From assembly GCA_030605915.1 (NCBI GenBank), contig JAUWHM010000071.1, positions 1 through 8,664 of the forward strand: a stretch of DNA of 8,664 bases, in the 5' to 3' direction. Made by a program: the position numbers and the translations under genes. Source of the stretch: Nitrospirota bacterium. GTDB taxonomy: Bacteria; NPL-UPA2; JAGMAN01. Below, piece by piece: positions 4,506 through 8,664 of the stretch. Under the pieces are notes generated by a model that worked only from the letters and a program-made list of their open reading frames with translations, was not told the origin of the DNA and did no database searches. Numbering within the stretch: position 1 is the stretch's first letter; each line of letters opens with the position of its first letter.

Positions 4506-6101
4506 CTAAACTTTCACGGGTAGCGTGAAGTAAAAGGTGCTCCCTTTCCCAGGGGAGCTCTCTACCCAAATCTTGCCTTTGTGGGCCTCCACCATTGCTT
4601 TGGCAATGGCCAAACCCAATCCGATTGTCTCAGTGCTTTCCCTCTTTCGGGCATCTACCGCCTGGAGCTTATCAAAGAGATTCTCCTGTTTTTCTGGAGG
4701 AATCCCCACCCCGGTATCGGTCACGCTCACCTGGAGGAAAGCTTCCTCACTGAGTTCTGCCTCACAGGAATCACGGTGAAACAGTGCTGCTTTGCTAGCA
4801 CGGCTGCCTTCGGCGGCAACAGTTATTCTGCCTCCCCTGGGAGTCCACTTAACGGCATTGGAGAGGAGGTTCAAGAGAACCGTCTTCACCTTATCTCCAT
4901 CGGCCGAGATGCCGGGGAGACCATCCCCGATCCGGGTGAGGAGTTCCACTCCCTTCCCCTCAGCCAGGGGCCTGATTGCCGAAATTGCCTCCTCGGCTAC
5001 CTCACTTAGATTAATCTCCTCTAACTGCAATCTGGTTCTGGATAGGTCAAGCTCGGAGAACTTTAATATGTTGTCGGTAAGCTTAATCAATCTCTCGGTA
5101 TCTTTGTTAATGATGGATAAGAATTCTGCCTGCTCGTCCTTAATCTCACCACTCACTCCATCCAGGAGAAGAGAGACGGCCTCCCGTGCAGAGGTTAGAG
5201 GATTGCGTAGTTCCTGAACCACCATGTAGACAAAATCTGCCTTCATCTGGTCCAGTTCCTTAAGCTTGCTGATGTCCCGGAAGACAACCACTGCGCCCAC
5301 TACCTTCCCTACATCGTCTCTTAAAAGGGATAGGCTGACCAGGAGTGGCACTGCCTTACCACCTCTTTGAATGTTCATCTCCACATTCAGAATATCAGAA
5401 TCCTGAGAAAGAGCCCTCTCAAAAAGACACCCTCCCAGGCAAATATCGCTGTGGATTAACTGTGGACAACTGCCGCCGATAGCCTCTTCCTCTTTAAGCC
5501 CGGTAATTTCCTGAGCGGCTGGATTGAAAGCAGTTATCCTCTTATCCCGGTCAACAGTGAAAACACCCTCAGCCATGCTCTGGAGGATGGTCTGGAGCTT
5601 AATCTTCTCAGTGGTCGATTCGTATAGTTTGCGGTCTAAGAGATGGCTTACCTGAGAAAGGATATCCTCTACCGTCCTGGGTTGCTCTCGCCCCAAGGCG
5701 TGGGCAGGCGAAGGCTGGACTCTCGGCGGAACTTCCCTGAGAAGTCTCTCCATTGACTGCAGAAGTTCCTCGGGCTGAAATCCCTTGATGATATAGTCAT
5801 CAGCTCCCGTCTGAAGGCCCCAGAACTTATCTCGTGGCTGATCCTGCCCGGTGAGCATAATGACCGGTATGTGAGCGGTCTTTTTGTCATCCTTCAAAAG
5901 TCGGCAGACCTGGTAACCATTTATTTTGGGCATCAAGATATCCAGTAGAACAAGGTCAGGCTTCTCTCTATAGACCTTGTCTATGGCCTCCACCCCATTG
6001 GAGGCGGTAACCACCTGGTAACCATCCCCCTCCAATATGAACTTGACCATTTTGACTACAGTTGGAGCGTCATCAGCTACTAAAATTTTCTCTCCGGCCA
6101 T
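4506..6101 (-). CDS. Hybrid receiver-PAS-histidine-kinase-like protein lacking the phosphoacceptor His
   Basis: A 531-residue cytoplasmic protein. The receiver domain spans about 4-122 and looks functional: D10/D11, phospho-acceptor D54 in LLDILMP, T84 and K106. A linker/helix (about 145-172) leads into a PAS domain (about 173-280) with C212, C221 and C225. The dimerisation helix follows, where the H-box reads VVQELRNPLTS (294-304): Q296 (codon CAG, 5216-5214) replaces the histidine normally phosphorylated. The ATP-binding domain keeps its N-box (LLNLLSNAVKWT, 409-420), G1 (DTGVGIPPE, 462-470), F-box (LFDKL) and G2 (GLGLAIA, 494-500). Residues 429-446 are an in-frame repeat insertion (R1) in the loop between two strands. 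It overlaps pilP by 1 nt (TAATG), so it belongs to the pilus operon. It may act as a phospho-controlled, ATP-binding switch rather than an autokinase; that is inference. No obvious transmembrane segment is present. Confidence 0.87.
   Translation of the reverse strand: MAGEKILVADDAPTVVKMVKFILEGDGYQVVTASNGVEAIDKVYREKPDLVLLDILMPKINGYQVCRLLKDDKKTAHIPVIMLTGQDQPRDKFWGLQTGADDYIIKGFQPEELLQSMERLLREVPPRVQPSPAHALGREQPRTVEDILSQVSHLLDRKLYESTTEKIKLQTILQSMAEGVFTVDRDKRITAFNPAAQEITGLKEEEAIGGSCPQLIHSDICLGGCLFERALSQDSDILNVEMNIQRGGKAVPLLVSLSLLRDDVGKVVGAVVVFRDISKLKELDQMKADFVYMVVQELRNPLTSAREAVSLLLDGVSGEIKDEQAEFLSIINKDTERLIKLTDNILKFSELDLSRTRLQLEEINLSEVAEEAISAIRPLAEGKGVELLTRIGDGLPGISADGDKVKTVLLNLLSNAVKWTPRGGRITVAAEGSRASKAALFHRDSCEAELSEEAFLQVSVTDTGVGIPPEKQENLFDKLQAVDARKRESTETIGLGLAIAKAMVEAHKGKIWVESSPGKGSTFYFTLPVKV
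4764..4817 (-). repeat. In-frame repeat insertion R1 in the kinase ATP-binding domain
   Basis: 54 bp encoding residues 429-446 of the receiver/kinase-like protein, between the strand GGRITV and the strand FLQVSVTDTG. This is the shortest copy: a 36-bp left part identical to R2 (coding strand starts GCCGCCGAAGGCAGCC) joined to the right end TTTCACCGTGATTCCTGTG. It encodes a start of AAEGSRASKAAL and an end of RDSC, the same residues that bound R2 in the CheW-like protein. It appears to be either the minimal form of the element or an internally deleted copy. Confidence 0.85.
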
Positions 6102-6520
6102 TATCTGACTACTGTCTCCTCTCCCGCCTCATTGATCAAAATCACACCATCTTCCCCAATCTCTTGCACCCTCTTATCCTCAACTATGTCTCCCACCTTG
6201 ACTATCCACTCCCTGTCCCCTTTGGTGAGGAGAGCGGCATCGCCAACCACTCCCGCCAGGGTTAAGGTTGCTGGCCTTACCTGCGGCCGTCGTTCTCCAC
6301 TTACCGGCAGGAATGGGTCCTCCCTCCCCAATCCTTCTAGCTCTATTCCTTTATCCTTAGCTAACTTCCTCTCCCCCGGTGGCTCCTTTTTGGGAGTGCG
6401 TTTAACCTCCCGGCTGGGCACCTGAGTCACTGCCCCTTTCCTTCTTTCCCCCTGACAGCCAGCCAGGACGATGAATGGGAGAAGGATGAGCAAGCAATAA
6501 AGCTTGATACCTCTCATCAT
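6101..6520 (-). CDS. pilP: Type IV pilus lipoprotein PilP-like
   Basis: A 139-residue predicted lipoprotein. The signal sequence ends in a lipobox L19-A-G-C22, so the mature protein would be lipidated and held on the inner membrane facing the periplasm. A Lys/Arg/Pro-rich linker (about 25-58) precedes a compact domain (about 65-139) starting with REDPFLP, followed by LTLAGVVGDAALL, VKVGDIVEDKRVQEIGEDGVIL. This resembles the PilP/GspC homology-region fold, in which 'DPF' and 'V..GD......V..I....V.L' are typical. In the T4P system PilP binds PilN/PilO and contacts the secretin. Its start overlaps the pilO stop (ATGA) and its TAA stop overlaps the next ATG by one base. A second Met follows directly (6517) and could be used instead. 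GspC-type proteins are an alternative, but neighbours favour PilP. A secretin gene, commonly next to pilP, does not follow. Confidence 0.78.
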   Translation of the reverse strand: MMRGIKLYCLLILLPFIVLAGCQGERRKGAVTQVPSREVKRTPKKEPPGERKLAKDKGIELEGLGREDPFLPVSGERRPQVRPATLTLAGVVGDAALLTKGDREWIVKVGDIVEDKRVQEIGEDGVILINEAGEETVVR

Positions 6521-7134
6521 TTCGCCTTTCCTTCACTAACAATATGGAGATTGAGCCTTAAGTTCACCTCTAATTGAGGAAGATTGGCCTGGTCAGCTTC
6601 CATATTGATCGTCTCCATGGTAAGGGAAGGCTCTCTCTCCTTCAATTTGCTGACTAAATTACAGATGGTAGCATAGCTCCCCACGAGATTCATCTCCACC
6701 GGCATCCTCATCAAACGAACCCTCATCTTCTCCTGGGTGCGTGGCCGGGCCCTCCTCCTGCCACGGCGGAGAACTTCGCCTTTGGGGAGCGGTTTCATAA
6801 CAAGAAGGCGGTTTCCCGTAGCCTCTACTAACTCTGGCAGTTCCCTTAAAAGGGAATCTGCCCCCTCCTCCGTAAGGAGCTTCTTGTCTATCTCTTTCAG
6901 TTTTTCTTCTAACTTCCCATAGGCCGCCTCCAATTTCCCTAAGTTCTCTGACTTCTCCCGAGCCGCCTGAAGCAATTTCTTCTTGGAGAGAAGCTCTTTC
7001 CGAGCCGCCTTTAGGTTGTTGCCCTGCGGCTGGATGAGAAACAAATGACTGCCGTAGATGAAGGCAAGCAATATGACCACGGCCAAGATTGCCTTCTCCC
7101 GATTCCCCAACTGTGCTAATTTACTGAAATCCAT
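6517..7134 (-). CDS. pilO: Type IV pilus inner-membrane protein PilO-like
   Basis: A 205-residue bitopic protein. It has a short cytoplasmic N-terminus (1-13), a transmembrane helix (about 14-34), a long charged coiled coil (about 37-92) and a periplasmic alpha/beta domain (about 100-205) with RLMRMPVEMNLVGSYATICN (139-158), the part best conserved in PilO/GspM proteins. PilO pairs with PilN through coiled coils and ferredoxin-like domains to form the periplasmic part of the T4P alignment complex. ATG 7134 lies 3 nt after the pilMN stop; no clear Shine-Dalgarno site is seen, so it probably depends on translation of pilMN. Its TGA overlaps the pilP ATG. Position and topology carry the call more than sequence, which is weakly conserved in this family. 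Confidence 0.8.
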   Translation of the reverse strand: MDFSKLAQLGNREKAILAVVILLAFIYGSHLFLIQPQGNNLKAARKELLSKKKLLQAAREKSENLGKLEAAYGKLEEKLKEIDKKLLTEEGADSLLRELPELVEATGNRLLVMKPLPKGEVLRRGRRRARPRTQEKMRVRLMRMPVEMNLVGSYATICNLVSKLKEREPSLTMETINMEADQANLPQLEVNLRLNLHIVSEGKAK

Positions 7135-7137
7135 AAT

Positions 7138-8634
7138 TTAATCTGTGGCTATTTTCGCCGAGAGCTCAAAGTTTATAAAAGCTTTCTTTCCCCTCACTTC
7201 ATCCCTTATAAAATTTAGGTTCACTGAACTGATGAAGTCGGATTTGCTAAGAGAACTGAGGAAACGAAAGACCGATTCCTTGGAAAGGGCTCCCCCCTCC
7301 AAAAGCATTTCCTTCCCCTTTGTAGAGCTTATGCTGAACAACCAGACGTCCTCGGGGATGAGAGTCTTGAGATCCTCTAAGACTGCCTGATAAGGAATAA
7401 CCCCAATCTTCTCTACCAGCACCCCTTTCTTCCTCAGGTCCAGATTAATCTGTCTCATTCTCCTCTCTATCTCCAGCGTCTTGGCCAGGGGAGTGCCTGA
7501 CTCTTCCATCTGATTAGATACCTCAGATACCTCCCTCTGGACAGAATTTATCCGGGACCGGAAGGAGAAATAGTTCCCCAGAAAGAAGACCAGCACCAGC
7601 CCCATGAGGATGAGGAAAAGTAAAAGTTCTACCCGGAAGCGATTCAACCTTACCCTCTCCAATGGCAGGAGGTTGAGATTCACAGGAAAAGGGGAACTCC
7701 CTTCCCCTCGCATAGCTAAACCGATGGTGGTGGCTAAGGATGACCCAGAAGCGCTTTCCCACTCCTTCCCCTTCGCCTCAACTGCCTTAATGGGGTCAGC
7801 TATTTCCACCGGGGAGCTTATCTCTTTAGCTATGATGTCCTTAAACTTCTCCTGATAAGGGCCACTGGCCGTAAGAACAACCTTCCCAATCTCCTCCCCC
7901 TTGCTCAGTTCGGTATGATAGAAGTTAAGAGCCAATTTTATCTCTTTTATCAAGTCCTTAACCGAATCAGGGTTCTCAGACAGGTGCCCCTCCCCAAAAT
8001 CTAAGTTGCGGGAGAAGCAGAGATTCTTTCCCTTAATGATGTTGAGGCTGGTAGCCTCTGGCTCAATGACCACCAACATGGCTGCCTCTTCAGTGGAGAG
8101 AGTTAGGTTGGTTGCCGCTAAAGCACGCATTGCTGATAGGGTGGTAACATCCACGCTCTCTACCCTCAACCCAGCTTCATCGAAAGCACTCAGGTAAGAA
8201 TCGCATATGCCCTTCCTCACTGCACTGAGGAGCACCTTCACTCTCTTCCCAGCCAGGACTTCCCCCGGTGGATGGAAATCTATTACTGCTTCATCTCCCC
8301 CAAAGACGACATACTGGTCAACTTCTCCTCGCAGAGCCTCCCTCATCTCATTCTGAGGCATGGGCGGTAGCTCAACGAAACGGATGAGGGCTGCCCCACC
8401 TCCGATAGCCGTCACCACTCTCTTTGACTTAACCTTTCCTGAGCTCATGAGGTGCCGAATAGCTGCCCCCACTTTCTTCCCATCAGTGACCTTCCCCTTC
8501 TTTATCGTCCCTTTGGGAGTGGGAACGGAGGCAAACTGCTCCAGCCTCCATCTTTCCCCTTCCCTCACTAAGGAGGCCAGAGAGATTAGATTGGGGTCAA
8601 TATAAAGTCCAATAGCCTTCCTCCTCGGCTTCAA
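7138..8634 (-). CDS. pilMN: Fused PilM-PilN type IV pilus assembly protein
   Basis: A 498-residue protein joining two T4P proteins that are usually separate. Residues 1 to about 310 are PilM-like (actin/FtsA fold), with LPPMPQNEMREALRGEVDQY (89-108), VLLSAVRKGICDSYL (134-148) and the AGLRVESVDV segment (154-163). Residues about 316-498 are PilN-like: VNLNLLP (318-324, the PilM-docking motif of PilN), a transmembrane helix (about 336-354), a coiled coil (about 358-402) and a periplasmic ferredoxin-like domain (about 408-498, with LIPEDVWLFSI and LEGGALSKESVFRFLSSL). The layout is that of GspL in type II secretion, which is an alternative name, but the pilT at the other end of the cluster favours T4P. 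Nucleotide-binding motifs of the PilM part are degenerate. The TTG start at 8634 is uncertain: the frame stays open to 8664 without a stop, and the true start may be outside the window. Confidence 0.86.
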   Translation of the reverse strand: MKPRRKAIGLYIDPNLISLASLVREGERWRLEQFASVPTPKGTIKKGKVTDGKKVGAAIRHLMSSGKVKSKRVVTAIGGGAALIRFVELPPMPQNEMREALRGEVDQYVVFGGDEAVIDFHPPGEVLAGKRVKVLLSAVRKGICDSYLSAFDEAGLRVESVDVTTLSAMRALAATNLTLSTEEAAMLVVIEPEATSLNIIKGKNLCFSRNLDFGEGHLSENPDSVKDLIKEIKLALNFYHTELSKGEEIGKVVLTASGPYQEKFKDIIAKEISSPVEIADPIKAVEAKGKEWESASGSSLATTIGLAMRGEGSSPFPVNLNLLPLERVRLNRFRVELLLFLILMGLVLVFFLGNYFSFRSRINSVQREVSEVSNQMEESGTPLAKTLEIERRMRQINLDLRKKGVLVEKIGVIPYQAVLEDLKTLIPEDVWLFSISSTKGKEMLLEGGALSKESVFRFLSSLSKSDFISSVNLNFIRDEVRGKKAFINFELSAKIATD

Positions 8635-8664
8635 ACGAGAGGAGATTCTCCGAAAAGCTTCCTT

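Noticed and set aside
4335..4817. Inteins or self-splicing introns as the cause of the insertions
   Set aside because: The inserts are only 18-44 codons, have no splicing motifs, are GC-rich tandem sequence and are open in frame.
4506..6101. Kinase-like gene as a pseudogene because of the missing His
   Set aside because: The frame is intact over 531 codons, and receiver, N, G1, F and G2 motifs are all preserved.

Overview
The window is almost entirely coding and every gene lies on the minus strand, so transcription runs from position 8664 towards 1. It holds a type IV pilus (T4P) gene cluster with signalling genes built into it. The T4P inner-membrane alignment genes (PilM fused to PilN, then PilO and the lipoprotein PilP) indicate a diderm bacterium, because this complex links the cytoplasmic motors to an outer-membrane secretin. 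Base composition is balanced, starts are mixed ATG/TTG, and Shine-Dalgarno sites are purine-rich. The lineage cannot be fixed from this sequence. The gene order does not match any well-known model organism, and I infer a poorly sampled, possibly uncultured, lineage.

Layout in transcription order. (1) 8634-6101: pilMN fusion, pilO and pilP, with gaps of 3 nt or less or overlaps (ATGA, TAATG). (2) 6101-3780: a hybrid protein with receiver, PAS and histidine-kinase-like domains, whose phosphoacceptor His is replaced by Gln, followed after 6 nt by a CheW-like adaptor. Both genes carry in-frame insertions of one GC-rich, partly palindromic repeat family. (3) 3745-3347: a small membrane-anchored protein with a five-Cys motif resembling the C-terminal motif of phage Mu F-like head proteins. 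(4) 3299-135: a partner-switching module of the RsbV/RsbW/RsbU type: STAS, anti-sigma kinase, GAF-PP2C phosphatase, then a second STAS and a second kinase that are paralogous to the first pair. (5) 134-1: the start of pilT, the T4P retraction ATPase, cut by the window edge and starting directly after the stop codon of the second kinase.

How the genes may work together (inference): PilMN-PilO-PilP is the scaffold joining the pilus motor to the secretin and PilT is the retraction motor. The receiver/kinase-like protein, CheW and the duplicated partner switch would form a regulatory layer over pilus activity. No sigma factor is present, so the partner switch may control a non-transcriptional target, or a sigma factor encoded elsewhere.

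The most unusual feature is the repeat family at 4008-4817. Three copies of 54, 102 and about 132 bp sit inside two adjacent genes, each length a multiple of three and each falling in a predicted surface loop of a conserved fold. One copy also contains the repeat end in a different reading frame. This points to a mobile or expanding DNA element tolerated within protein-coding sequence, comparable in concept to the Rickettsia palindromic elements. No RNA genes, CRISPR arrays or complete transposons were seen, and no stretch over 300 bases lacks a gene.
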